DNA of 64,000 nucleotides, from positions 162,168,501 through 162,232,500 of the forward strand of contig CM057456.1 in the NCBI GenBank assembly GCA_016271365.2. The letters run 5' to 3'. Shown here in pieces: positions 35,695 through 45,924 of this stretch. Source of the DNA: Neoceratodus forsteri. Its lineage: Eukaryota > Chordata > Ceratodontiformes > Ceratodontidae. A model generated the notes under the pieces. That model did not search any database. It had not been told where the DNA came from and saw only the letters and a list, made by a program, of their open reading frames with translations. Every line of letters starts with the position of its first letter. Position 1 is the stretch's first letter. The position numbers and the translations under genes were made by a program.

Positions 35695-36842
35695 ACTGGT
35701 AAACAAGCTAGGCAGCATGGGAGCGGCTTCAAGGATAGTAAAATGGGTACAAAGTCAGCTAAGTAAAAGAAATCAGAGGGTGGTGGTAAATGGAGTTCAC
35801 TCAGAGGAAGGTAAGGTAATCAATGGGGTGCCAGAGGGGGTCAGTACTAGGACCAGTGCTCTTCAATATCTTTATTAGCGACATCTCAGAGGGGCTGGAA
35901 AAAAGGTATCCCTGTTCGCGGATGGCACAAAAATCTGAAACCGAGTGGATGCACAGGGGGAGGGGAGGGGATAAAGGAAGATAAAAAAAACTGGAAGACT
36001 GGTCAAGGGTTTGACATCTGGGCTTAAATGCCAAAAAATATTAAATTATGGACATGGGACACAGAAACCCAAGGCCAACATATCATTTGGGGGGAAGGTG
36101 TTAACAAAACAGGAAAGGGATCTAGAGTCATCATATCTGATGACCTAAAGGTAGCAAAGCATTGTGATAAGGCAGTAGGAAAGGCTAGTAGCATGCTGGG
36201 GTGCATGGGGAGGGGTATCACCAGCAGAAAAAGTGAGGTAGTGTTGCCTCCTATATATATATATCAATGGTGAGTACACACCTGGAGTACCGTGTCCAGT
36301 TCTGGAGGCTCCATCTCAGGAAAGACATAGACTGGGTGGAGGCGGTACAGAGAAGGGCAACTAAAATGGCGCATGGCCTGCATCAGAAGCCCTATGAGAA
36401 AGACACAGTAAATTTAATATATGTACTCACTGGAGGAAAGGACAGAAAAGGGAGACATGATAGAAACATTCAAATACCTGAAGGGTATCAATAAGGAACA
36501 CGAGGGTGGCATATTACACACTAAGCGATGCTCAAGGATGAAGGGGCATGATATGAAGCTGGAAGGGGGGGAGACTTAGAGGGGATGTGAGGAAATATTT
36601 TTTCATGGAAAGGGTAGTGGATACCTGGAACAGCCTCCCAGCAGAGGTGATGGGTACTGAAATGGTAATAGGTTTCAAACATGCATGGGATAGAAACAGC
36701 AGGGCCTCAGTAACAGGACTGGGGGGGGCTTAAGGCCGGAGATCAGTTAGGGTCCACAGTAGCACAGTAGGTAGGAACTTTATGGCAGACCAGGTGGGCC
36801 AAGAGGTTCTTTTCTGCCAACAGCTTCTATATTTCTATGTTT
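35695..36842 (+). mobile_element. CR1-like LINE, 5'-truncated
   Basis: The copy starts inside the RT (KLGSMGAASRIVKWVQSQL-like text), has FADGTKI in place of FADDTKI near 35917, and continues with DDLKVAKHCDKAVGKASSML (36028-36273) and STHLEYRVQFWRLHLRKDID (36267-36494). It ends with a GCCAAGAGGTTCTTTTCTGC 3' UTR and CTATATTTCTATG octamers. It is inactive. Confidence 0.85.
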
Positions 36843-37014
36843 TTGGAAATGGTCAAAAGATACTAGTGATTGTTCTGTCTTTGAATAAACACATTCTTTT
36901 CTAGATACACATCCTTAGTAAGCTATTGCTCTTTAAAGAGCTACTGATGCTTCATCAAAACTGAAAAATTTAATAATTCGGTACAATTCAGCTTGCATTC
37001 CATGTGTATTCTAT

Positions 37015-38108
37015 GGGCAGAATTAACAAAAAAGATGCGCTCAGTGCATTTCGGCTGCCCCGGTGCAGGGGAGATGCACTGAGTGCAAATTGGGTGATTC
37101 ACAGAGGAGGTGAAGGGAGATGCCCCCAGCACATCCCCTCTGTGAATAGCACAGGTACACCCAGCCGAGGATGCCCCTGAGCATCCCAGGCTGTGCCGGC
37201 ACATTCCCTATGTCAGGCTGTGAACCCATTGGGGCAGGGCATCTCAGGATGTCCTGCACCCAAAACCATGATTCACAGCCAGGGGCATGCAAATGAGGCC
37301 ATTAGGCATTCATGGGCTTCAGGCTGTATGTTAGCTGTCATTGTCAGATAGCTCTGTCTGCGGGTGGCCGTGGCGGTGTATGGGTGGGTTGAGCTGCCTG
37401 CCTACAGTGGGACCCTGATAGGGTGGGGGAGAGGTGGGTTGGGGGTACGTGGGGGTGTCTGCACCAGCCAACTGCCACAGAAGGTGACTTTACCCAGGGC
37501 TTGGGGCTGGGAGGGGAGTTCATCCTTTCATTCACCTCCGACGGAAGCGGCATCGTACAGGGGTTCGGGGGGGTGTCATCCTTTCTTTTCCTGCCACCAG
37601 GAGCAGCATCGTATGGAGGCTTGGGGGATGTCATCTTTTCCTTTACTGCCGGCAGGAGTGGCATTGCATGAGGACTTGGGGAATGACATATTTTCCTTTA
37701 TTGCCACCAACAGCAACATTGTATGGAGGCTTGGGGTGGGGGGGGTCACACTGGACTGCAAGGGTAGGTGCGCTGCCGTGCTGCTGCCTGCAGTACAGCA
37801 GTCTGCCTGTAGGTGGCCACCTACTTAAGTCTAGTTTTCTAGACTTATCTATCTGTGGCGCATCCCTGGACTTGCCCCGGGGTTGTGCCACAGAATAGGG
37901 CTGTGAATGAGGTTGCACCAGGTATACATGGGCATGCCCCCCCATCACAGCCCCTCCAGATGCACTGCATAGCATTACTGGCAGTATACAGCGCATCGGG
38001 AATACTCTGGCACATTGGCACCGTGCCAGAATCGCCCTCGGGCACATTTTGGGGATGTCCTGGCACACCTCGGATGCGCTGGGTGCAACCCTTCTGTGAA
38101 TCCTGCCC
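37015..38108. mobile_element. Non-autonomous PIF/Harbinger-like element
   Basis: The left end GGGCAGAATTAACAAAAAAG and the reverse complement of the right end GGGCAGGATTCACAGAAGGG match at 15 of 20 positions. TAT lies directly outside both ends (37012-37014 and 38109-38111), consistent with a 3-bp target duplication. The GC-rich interior has open frames on both strands but no transposase motif, and carries a small minisatellite. G+C and strand-shared openness suggest the frames are compositional. Confidence 0.6.
37499..37735. repeat. Minisatellite, four degenerate units of about 55-60 bp
   Basis: Each unit has a GGCTTGGGG-like start, a TCATCCTTTC-like middle, CTGCCACCAGGAG-like text and a GCATCGTATGGAG-like end. 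Unit ends fall near 37560, 37618, 37671 and 37727. This unit repeats inside the Harbinger-like element. Confidence 0.65.
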
Positions 38109-38889
38109 TATATATTTCTCTTTCTATTATTTTTTACTGAGTAAATTTGCATGAATATACGATCTTTATCCCATGGAGTTCCCATAGAGTTCATCTGCCT
38201 CTGAAGCTTATTCCCTACTTCAAATCATAATCCTCCATTGTGACATTACAATTTGTTGCCATGAGAGAAAACGTGATGTCACAAGCAGTACATTACAACC
38301 TCAGTTGGGGAGAAAACAATAGGAATAGATGAACTGTTCAGGAGCACAGACCCTGTTTTCATGCAGATGACCTCAGTAATAGGTAATGAGGAGGAGGAAT
38401 ATAGAACTAATGTGAAATGCAAGCTGAACTGTATCTAAATATTATGTTTTGTTAAAGTTCTCCTGAAGGAGTTAGCTGCTCTGTAACTTTACCACAATTT
38501 TTATCTTTGTACATTATTTTCACATTTTTAGAGAATACATGACTCTTACAGTGATGGCTTTCTCATTTCTCTGTCTGGGACCCAATCTATTTGTCTGTCT
38601 GTCTGTCTGTCTAGTTATCTATCTAGCTGCCAGTCTGTCTGTCTGTCTGTCTGCCTGTCTGTCGATCATTTGGTGACCTCCCTCCTCAAGGTGCACATCT
38701 GTGGCTTAGTTGTTATCTTTTTATATTTCTTCATTCCTTTACTGTTTACACCTGAATACATGCTTTAATTGCTTTTGAGTTGTAATACAGTATTGTAGAC
38801 AATATGTAAGCTTTGATTTAATTACTTTGTTTCAAGCAGTAATTTTAAAACTCATGTATATAGTGCTGAGCCATATCTACATTTTATTA
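38109..38889. other. No recognised gene; contains a TCTG microsatellite
   Basis: AT-rich sequence. A (TCTG)n tract interrupted by TTATCTATCTAG runs from about 38589 to 38666. Confidence 0.6.
38589..38666. repeat. (TCTG)n microsatellite, interrupted
   Basis: Two TCTG blocks are separated by TAGTTATCTATCTAGCTGCC. Confidence 0.9.
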
Positions 38890-39835
38890 GATGAGCCGTA
38901 TCTCAGTATGCTGGATGGACAGAGTCCGGAAGGGACTAGAAGCCTTCAAGAATAAGTTGATGGGATTGGATAGGATTCATCCAAGGGTCCTAAAGGAACT
39001 GAGCACAGTGCTGGCTGCCCCTTTAGCAGTGCTTTTTAGCACCTCAGTGGAGGTGGAGGAAGTTCCAGAGGACTTGAGGAGGACAGATGCGGTCTCTCTG
39101 CAGAAAAGCGGCAGTAGGGAGGATGCTAGCAACTACAAGCCAGTCAGTATCACATCAGTGGTGGAGAAGTTAATGGAGACGTTACCAAAGGAGAGGCTCG
39201 TGTGAGAACCTGGAGGCAAAAATGGCTGCAGGACCACTGGCAGCATGGTTTCACAGGGGAGGAGGTCAAGTCAGACTAATCTCATAAATCTCTCTGACTG
39301 CGTAATTAGGGAGATGGACTAAGGTAAAGCAGTAGACATGGCCAAATTAGACTTCAGTAAGGTTTTCAACACTATGCCACACTGGAGGCTAGTTATGAAA
39401 CTAAACAGCCTGGGGAGGGAAAAAAGTGACAAGCAGGGTAACAAACTGGTTAAGAAATAGGAGGCAAAGGATGGTAATAAAGAGTAGCCACTCAGGCATT
39501 AGGAGAGCGAGTAGTGGAGTGCCACAGGCTTTGGTGCTGGGACCAGTCCTCTTCAATATCTTGTCTTCATAAGTGACACTGCAGAGGAGCTTGAGGGTGC
39601 AGTGTGTTTCTTTGTGGATGATACGAAAACCTGAAACAGGGGTGGCACTCAGAAACAGGCTGACAGAATGCTAAGAAACATGGAAACAGAGAATTTGCTG
39701 GCATATAAGCACTGCTTGGTCCACCTAGTTTGCCCATTTTTCCCTGCCTATAATATCTGAGGAAATCAGAGGAATGGTCTAGGGGGTGGCAGCTGGGTTT
39801 CAATGCCAAAAATTGCAAGGTTATACACATTTACA
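38890..39835 (+). mobile_element. CR1-like LINE fragment with an inserted CR1 tail
   Basis: The fragment covers the RT start (LDRIHPRVLKELSTVLAAPL and ASNYKPVSITSVVEKLMETL, 38891-39205), a degraded FNTMPH region and VDDTKT in the active-site position near 39612. It is interrupted at 39675-39757 by a short inverted CR1 3' end, then resumes with GGTTTCAATGCCAAAAATTG and stops at about 39835, where a different LINE begins. Confidence 0.8.
39675..39757 (-). mobile_element. Short inverted CR1 3' tail nested in CR1
   Basis: About 80 bp: AACATGGAAACAGAGAATTT, GGCATATAAGCACTGCTTGG, then TTTGCCCATTTTTCCCTGCC. This is the family 3' UTR in minus orientation. The plus-strand CR1 text is continuous if it is removed. 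Confidence 0.7.
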
Positions 39836-40169
39836 TATAAAATCAAATGTACGCAAATATCTCTCTACCTTGGGATCACCTAATTGGTCAGATATACCTG
39901 ATATGTTCCAGGATAGTATTATGGCCTCGTCAATTGTTGAACATGTAGTTTTTTTATTAACCTTGTTGTGTTCAGTTTGGTCAGTTTGCTTTCTGACTCC
40001 CTGTGACATCCTTCCGAGCCTCACATCAGTCAGATGTCATTGTTTCATATTATACAAATACTCATATCTATTTGAGGTTTCCACCATTGTTTCCCATACT
40101 CTGCCTTTCCCCAGAATTGTGCAGTCTTTTTTATTATTTCATATTTCATCCTCCATGTAACTAATAATG

Positions 40170-40769
40170 TCATGCTCGTCTAGTGATTTTTGTTTTGTCT
40201 GTATCAATCATATCATTCTTCCTTTTGTTGGCCCATACAGTTATTTGCCATCCTTTTCCCATCATACTGCCTTTTTTATACCATGGCTGCAGACTGGTGT
40301 ATTCAACAAAATATTTAATGCATCTGTCAGCTTTTCCCTTATACTTTGTATCTTTCCTGTGCAATTGGTTTAGTCCAAAAATGGAAATCCTTATGTTCAT
40401 TTCCTTTTCCATATTTACCCTTTTCTCAAAATAATCTGGGAATAGGTCATTAAATGTGGCAGTTTCCCCCATTAGTATTCCCATTTTCTTTAACTCCTCC
40501 TTAATATGATGGACTGCTTTTAGAATGTAAAATTGATCTGTAACCAATAATATCAGCTCTGCTTCCTTTATAGGTCTAACAATACTGATGTTATCTAACA
40601 CATGTCTACATCCATTCGTTGCAGCTCCTAATAGGTTTTTAACCATCTTATTCAGGCTATTGATTGTCTCATCAGGCATATAAGCCATTTTATGTAATGG
40701 TAATGAAAAATCTGTCTTAATAGTTTTGGCCAAAAAATTTTCATTTGTTCTTTTCACTTGCTGACGCAT
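40170..40769 (-). pseudogene. LINE ORF1-like protein, C-terminal part
   Basis: A 199-codon open frame upstream of the endonuclease fragment. It starts MRQQVKRTNENFLAKTIKTD and contains FNDLFPDYFEKRVNMEKEMN; the C-terminal end is Lys-rich (DTDKTKITRRA). I do not recognise a zinc knuckle, RRM or esterase domain. Position before the endonuclease suggests ORF1 of the same LINE. It could be a fragment of a longer frame that also includes the next frame upstream. Function is not known. Confidence 0.45.
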
Positions 40770-41077
40770 TTTCCCTTGTTCTGTGAATATTCACTTTGAG
40801 TTACTGTATTATGTGCATTAGAATATTCCTGCTCTGTTTCCATTTCTACTATCTCCTTGTCTATATTTCCCATATCTTGAGGGATTGTTCCTGCCTTTCT
40901 CCTGATGGCTTTATTATGTTTATTCTTTGCTTTAGTTTTCCCATTTTTCCCCTTGTTTCTGGCCCTCTTGCTCGTCTCTTATCCTATTTCCCTTGTTCTG
41001 CCTTAAATTTATTATATTTAATTTGTTATTTTCTGCTGTTGAATGTTCATTTACAGAATTTTCCACCTGTTGGGTTG

Positions 41078-41632
41078 TTACAGCATCTTACATGTTTTCA
41101 CTTTCTCATTGTGGGAGGCTTCATCATTTGTTTCTGCTGTTTCTCGCCTGTCCAGATTCCCTTTTTTCTTAGACTTATGCTTCTTACTTGTTTTTTCCTT
41201 TCTATCCTTCTGATATATTTCCTTTTTCCAGAGAATTGTGAATCTGTTTTCCCATTCTTTGCAGTTACTATCTTCCCTTGAAACTGTATCTGGTAACATA
41301 ACACACTCATCATCTTCCCCAGATAAACTTTCCTCAATTGAATTATCCTCCTCTAATTCCATCTCACTCAGGGCTACATTGGTTACAATCTTTTGGTCAG
41401 ATATCTCACATGATTCTGATTTTTGCTGTGAAATGTTATGTACTTGTTCCAGCTTTTTTTTTTCTTCTCTATGCAAATGCATTTTATAAAGGCTAAATCT
41501 TTTCATCTCTATCATTTTTCTATACAGCAGAATATTTGCATTGAATGGGTCCCTCAGAGTACAAACCACACCCCTTGCTATACCCTCTATGTTAGGGGTC
41601 AGAATGCCCCCACATTCCTGGATCATGAGCAA
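41078..41632 (-). pseudogene. LINE ORF1-like protein, middle part
   Basis: A 184-codon frame with an acidic, Ser-rich middle (MELEEDNSIEESLSGEDDE) and a very basic end (KTSKKHKSKKKGNLDRRE), a composition usual for nucleic-acid-binding LINE ORF1 proteins. It lies between the shorter frames at 41623-41820 and 41908-42138, which look like N-terminal pieces in other frames. No family match was recognised. Confidence 0.4.
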
Positions 41633-42169
41633 TCCTCTCTTCCTGTGTAGGAGCCCTGTACTTCTGTGTGCCCTGACTGCTCATGGCCATCTAATTCCAA
41701 TATCTTGTTCTCTGCATTACTATACTCATTAGAGTATTCTCTAATTGATTTCCACATTTTGCTTACCTCTCTGTTAATTACTGGCAAGGTATTGTATACA
41801 TTAGTGAAGTCAATTCTCATTTTAGGTTTATCTGCCTCTGCTACTTTTTGTTGTAACCTCTCTTCTGACCCATTTTTACAATCTGTCTCTATCTTTGTAT
41901 AATTTTCCTATATTACTTCCTGTTCCACTCTATCTACCCAAGTCACTATATTTATAGCTTTATATAGTGGATCTGCCTTGGCTGTGATAGTTGGAATTAG
42001 GGCTTTTCTTAATGGTGTTTTGAATATAAATTTTGTGATATCCCCATTCGGGGTTGAGGTATGTAATGTCCCTGTACTTTTATTCAAAACTTTCCCTCTG
42101 TTGAATTTGTTAACTTTCTTCTTCCCCTTTAATATCACACATTGCTTTTTAGTAAGTACTTTTAAAGCC

Positions 42170-42172
42170 TAT
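42170..42172. repeat. TAT target duplication, Harbinger left
   Basis: TAT precedes the left terminal repeat and TAT follows the right one (50325-50327). Because the ends are GG and CC, the shared flank extends to GCCTATG, so the exact edge is ambiguous by a few bases. Confidence 0.6.
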
Positions 42173-42188
42173 GGCCCAGATATTCAAA
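42173..42188 (+). repeat. Harbinger left terminal inverted repeat
   Basis: GGCCCAGATATTCAAA, followed by CTGCGCCC and AGTGCGCAAT, which have GCGC-rich counterparts inside the right end. Confidence 0.85.
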
Positions 42189-42319
42189 CTGCGCCCAAAA
42201 AGTGCGCAATAGTAGGAACAAGTGCAAGTCCATTGCGCCCATGTGCAAGAGGCGCCATATTAAAAAATGGAGCAGGCCAAACTATGCTTACAACCGACGA
42301 CTGAATATCGCACCACCTG

Positions 42320-43990
42320 CGCCATAGTGCAACTAGGGAGGGGAAGCTGAGCAGATCTGATGCATCGTAGTGCAACAAGGGATGTGCAGCTGAGAGTCCA
42401 GGGGTGCCATGGCGCAACCAGGGATGCCCCCCAGCAGCAGAGCAATGCACCTGCACAACCAGGGAGGTAGGGGCTCACCACCCATGCCACAGATGGGCAC
42501 AGGAACACACAGCAGAACAGACATCATCCCCCCACACCCCATGCACTGCACAACTGGGGGAGGGCTGGAATAACCACTGGCCCATGGAGACAATCAAACA
42601 ACCCACAGCTGGGCCATGGTGCCCCATCACACCCCCAGCAAGCTGTGACTGGCACACAAGGAGGGCTGACCACCCCATGCCACACCATCCCCCCACTGCA
42701 GAGCACACCCTGCACCGTGACCCTAGACACCCTCCCCAGGAGCAGTGACCACCACTGCAGGAAACCCCATGCATGCCACCACCCCCACTGTGACACTGCA
42801 ACCTTGTGCACCACAGAACCATGCAAGGCAGCCCCACCACGAGCACCCATCAGAGGGTGGCAGCACACAGCAATGCAACAATGGCATACACAGTGCCACC
42901 ACGCACAGTCCCCCTGAGGTACTGCTGAGAGACCAACCATGCGTCGGCACATGAGGTACCCCACATGGGACAGGGCTTGCCCCAGACACCACCATCAGTG
43001 GTACAGCACCCTGCACAGTATCCCAATGACACACCCCAACCCAGCACTGGCCACAACAGCCAGCACAGACACCCACAGTGGTGTGTGGAAGCATGCACCA
43101 CACCGGATGCCACAGAGTACATGGACAGACACCCACCCATACCCAAGGGCACAACACAGGGACGCAGTGGCGGGGCAATCAAGGCCCCAGCATGGCCCAT
43201 GTAAACTGTGTACACACAACCGCAGTCCTCCATGGCACTGGAGTGCCAACCACCATGCGCAGGCACTGTGGACCCGTACACCACCATCATTTGCCTGGAG
43301 CACAAGTCACAGACAGTGGTGCACATCCCCTGCAACACACACAAGGCACAGCATGGAGGTGAGACAACAACTGTGGAGGCCACAATGTCACCCGAGGCAG
43401 ACATGCACCACACCAGTGACAGGAGGCAGCCCAGCAGTGTGACGGGTACAGTGGCTGCCCTGCAGGGACTGCCACCACTGACATGCCAGCGGACCATGCA
43501 GGTCACAGACATGCATGTGTGTCAGCTGCACAGGCCATGAACGGGCTGATAGGGGCACCAGGGACACAGAGCACGCACCATGGATCACTGCACACAGTCA
43601 TCCAGTGCACAGGGAACAACACACACACCACAGACACTGACTGATAGCTACCCCCACACCATAGTCACCTCCACACAGACACACACATACCCATGACTGC
43701 ACCACCCCTGATGCCATGCACACCACTGCAGCTGAGCACCTATAGCCCGCTGCAAATCAGAGACCACCACAGTATTCATATCAAAATAACTGTATTGAAA
43801 AAACATATAAAAGCTAACTATTTACAAGACTATTTACAAAATATATACAAGGTGGGGGAGGGCCACAGACAAGGTGGGGGTGGGTAAGGGCAGGTGGACA
43901 AATGAGATGGGAAAGGAGGGGTGAGGGTGGGTCCAGGGGTAGGGATTTCAGGGCTGAGGGACCCCTAGCGGGAGCACTGCTCCCCACTCT
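42320..43990. other. A/C-rich left arm of the Harbinger element, no convincing gene
   Basis: The plus strand is made of CACC, CACA and GCCA-like words with few stops in any frame, giving long open frames on both strands (for example 42850-43512 minus). Their sequences are rich in Cys, Val, Trp and Gly on one strand and His, Pro and Thr on the other, as expected from composition alone. It lies downstream of the minus Myb-like gene. Confidence 0.6.
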
Positions 43991-44003
43991 GGCTCCATCT
44001 TGG

Positions 44004-45189
44004 TCAGTGCCTCCGCAGAACTCCGGTGTCATCAATCCTGCGGAGGATGTCCAGAGACACCCTTGCCACCTGGAGGATCTCCTGAAGTGCCTTCCTGATT
44101 TCCCAGAGATGGCGTGTACCTAGGACAAGGGAGCACAGTCAACAGGTGTGAATGCACAGCCCCATACAGCCCGCCCACTGTGCATGGCATACGGCTGTGG
44201 GACATACCTCTGTGATGGTGTATGACCACCCACAGTGATCATGTCCACATGAACCGCCCACCCAGGTGCATACAGTCATGCAGAACACTGCACACACCCA
44301 CTGGCCAAGTCACGCACAGCACCACCGTGGCAGTTTAGTGACATGGCTATGTGGTGCAAAGGCAGTGGCACAACCATGTACCCAGTGCATGCATGGACCA
44401 CCATCGATGCACTCCCAGACATGCATTGCCACTGGACAGTGTTGACTGTAACAAGTCACGTGTATGGCAGTGGTGTCGATGGATGGTGGCCATGCCCCGC
44501 TGCCCACCCTGTTACACAGCATAAAATAGTAATCATGGAGTTATGGCACTCACCATCATCGGGCCGGTCCAGTGGGCGATGTGGGCCCTTGCCCCACCTG
44601 GCTTTCCTCTGCTCCTCCTGCCACCGAAGATCACGGGCAAGGTGGCATTCCTCCGGGCCTGTGGTGCAAACATGGAGAGAGGAACATCAGTACAATCCTG
44701 TAGCAAAGCCTCCCTGCCCCCAGGTGTGTGCCCTCCCACTCAGCCAGACCTACCCACCCCACACCCTGATAACACCACCACAGCCAACCCTGGACGGTCC
44801 CTCCCCCATGTGCTGGACACATATAACTGTGATACCCATATGGAACATAAAAGTGTGTTGACGTGACACCTACCTGGCCGTGGCACCGTGTCCCTCCTGG
44901 CACGTGCCTGCAGGCGGGCTAGCAGCTCCAGCTCCCTCCGCCACAGGTCCCCATACCTGTGGCGGCACTGCTCTGTACTTCTCTCCTGTTCTGTGGCCTC
45001 CTCGAGTGCAGTGGCCACCTCCTCCCACACCTGGGTCCTGAACCTGTCCAGGGGTGCCTCCCCGAACAGTGGCCCATGGTGTGGCTCCACAATGGCCACT
45101 AGGTTGGCCAGCTGTATTGGCGACCACTGAGCAGCCCTCCTGCGTGCCATTCTCTCTGCTCGATTTGCAAATATGGCACTCTGCAGCAC
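44004..45189 (-). CDS. Harbinger Myb/SANT-like (trihelix) protein, three exons, intact
   Basis: Predicted exons: 45189-44874, 44658-44554 and 44119-44004. The introns have clean GT-AG ends: CCAG|GTAGGTGTC to CACCACAG|GCC (44873-44659), and GATG|GTGAGTGCC to TCCTAG|GTA (44553-44120). The joined frame has no stop until TGA at 44006 and gives 178 residues, or 165 from the second Met (45150). The N-terminal domain carries three spaced Trp residues (W22, W55, W83), WEEVATALEEATEQ and STEQCRHRYGDLWRRELELL, a Myb/SANT-like trihelix DNA-binding pattern. The C-terminal exon (EIRKALQEILQVARVSLDIL) is amphipathic and may dimerise. In known Harbingers the Myb-like protein binds DNA and works with the transposase. 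Which Met is used is unknown. Confidence 0.75.
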
Positions 45190-45924
45190 TGCTCCCCACG
45201 TGCAGATGCTGTGCGGTACAGCGCTGCCATTCCCTATTGTGCTGTCACTGAACAGCGCAATAGAGGTGCACCAATGCCTGACACATGGCGCCTAGGAGGC
45301 AAAGGTCAGACACAGGGTCAAGGATCTCTGGCTCACGGACACGCACAGTGCCATTGGAACCCAATGCGTGTAGTTCGATTGGCTGCCTGTGTGCTATCAC
45401 CAGTAGCGGCCTACTGCACAGTTGGCCCACTGCGCCTATGATGGCCTAGTGCCACAGTGCCATGTAGGTGACCATCGCTATAGCACCACTGGCACAATGG
45501 TGGCTGTGCCCTACATTGCCTACCATGCACAGCACAATCGGCAGCGTGGCAGACACCTGCATCAGCAACCCGGGCATGCGCAGTGAGGTGTGTACTACGC
45601 TTGTCACAGAACTGCACCATTGGCTCAGCACGTTCAACACAATTGCACAAAGTGCAAAAGCGCGATATTCAGCCGTCATATGCAAATCATCTAATCAGCC
45701 ATTCAATGGCACAGCACTGCAGTTTGCATCCACTTAAAGTTGCGCCTCGCCTCATTTGCATGGATTGCGCTATAAAAGTGCGACATTGTGCTGCAGTGGC
45801 CATAGTCGATTACTGCAGTCTATTGGTGAGTTGCATGCTGTTTGGGAGTGTGGACTGTGGATTTAGGGACATGCATGGGACTGCACAGTCACAGGTAACA
45901 ACTGCCATTCTTACAGGCTAAATA
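45190..45924. promoter_or_regulatory. Divergent promoter region between the two Myb-like genes
   Basis: The two Myb-like genes are head to head across 735 bp. On the plus strand TATAAAAG (45771-45778) sits about 150 bp before the plus-gene start codon. Octamer-type words ATTTGCAT (45754-45761) and ATGCAAAT (45680-45687) lie just upstream in opposite orientations. CCAAT words occur near 45272 and 45360, and an inverted ATTGG near 45378. No clear TATA box was found for the minus gene. An inverted copy of the subterminal CTGAATATCGC word lies near 45660. Confidence 0.5.
45771..45778 (+). promoter_or_regulatory. TATA box for the plus Myb-like gene
   Basis: GCGCTATAAAAGTGCG, preceded by an octamer-type ATTTGCAT 10 bp upstream. 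The expected start of transcription is about 45800. Confidence 0.55.

Larger units (their letters stand above)
39836..42169 (-). mobile_element. 5' part of an unassigned LINE (ORF1 plus endonuclease start)
   Basis: On the minus strand, several Lys/Glu-rich frames run from 42138 down to 40170. An APE-type endonuclease start follows (LSWNISGISDQLGDPKVERY then LRTFDFIC, 39821-40024), where LQE should come next. The sequence ends there. Keeping the 5' half and losing the 3' half is the reverse of normal LINE truncation and points to a deletion or rearrangement. The Harbinger element interrupts it at 42170; 50328-50398 may be the continuation. Confidence 0.55.

Noticed and set aside
37364..37828. 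154-codon Gly-rich frame
   Set aside because: It lies over a minisatellite inside a transposon-like element. The repeats explain the open frame.
38589..38666. Telomere-like or regulatory repeat
   Set aside because: It is a plain TCTG microsatellite.
42850..43512. 220-codon minus-strand frame, with other long frames on both strands of 42.4-43.6 kb
   Set aside because: The DNA is A/C-rich with few stops in any frame. The predicted proteins are Cys/Val/Trp/Gly or His/Pro/Thr strings without a domain, and both strands are open at once.
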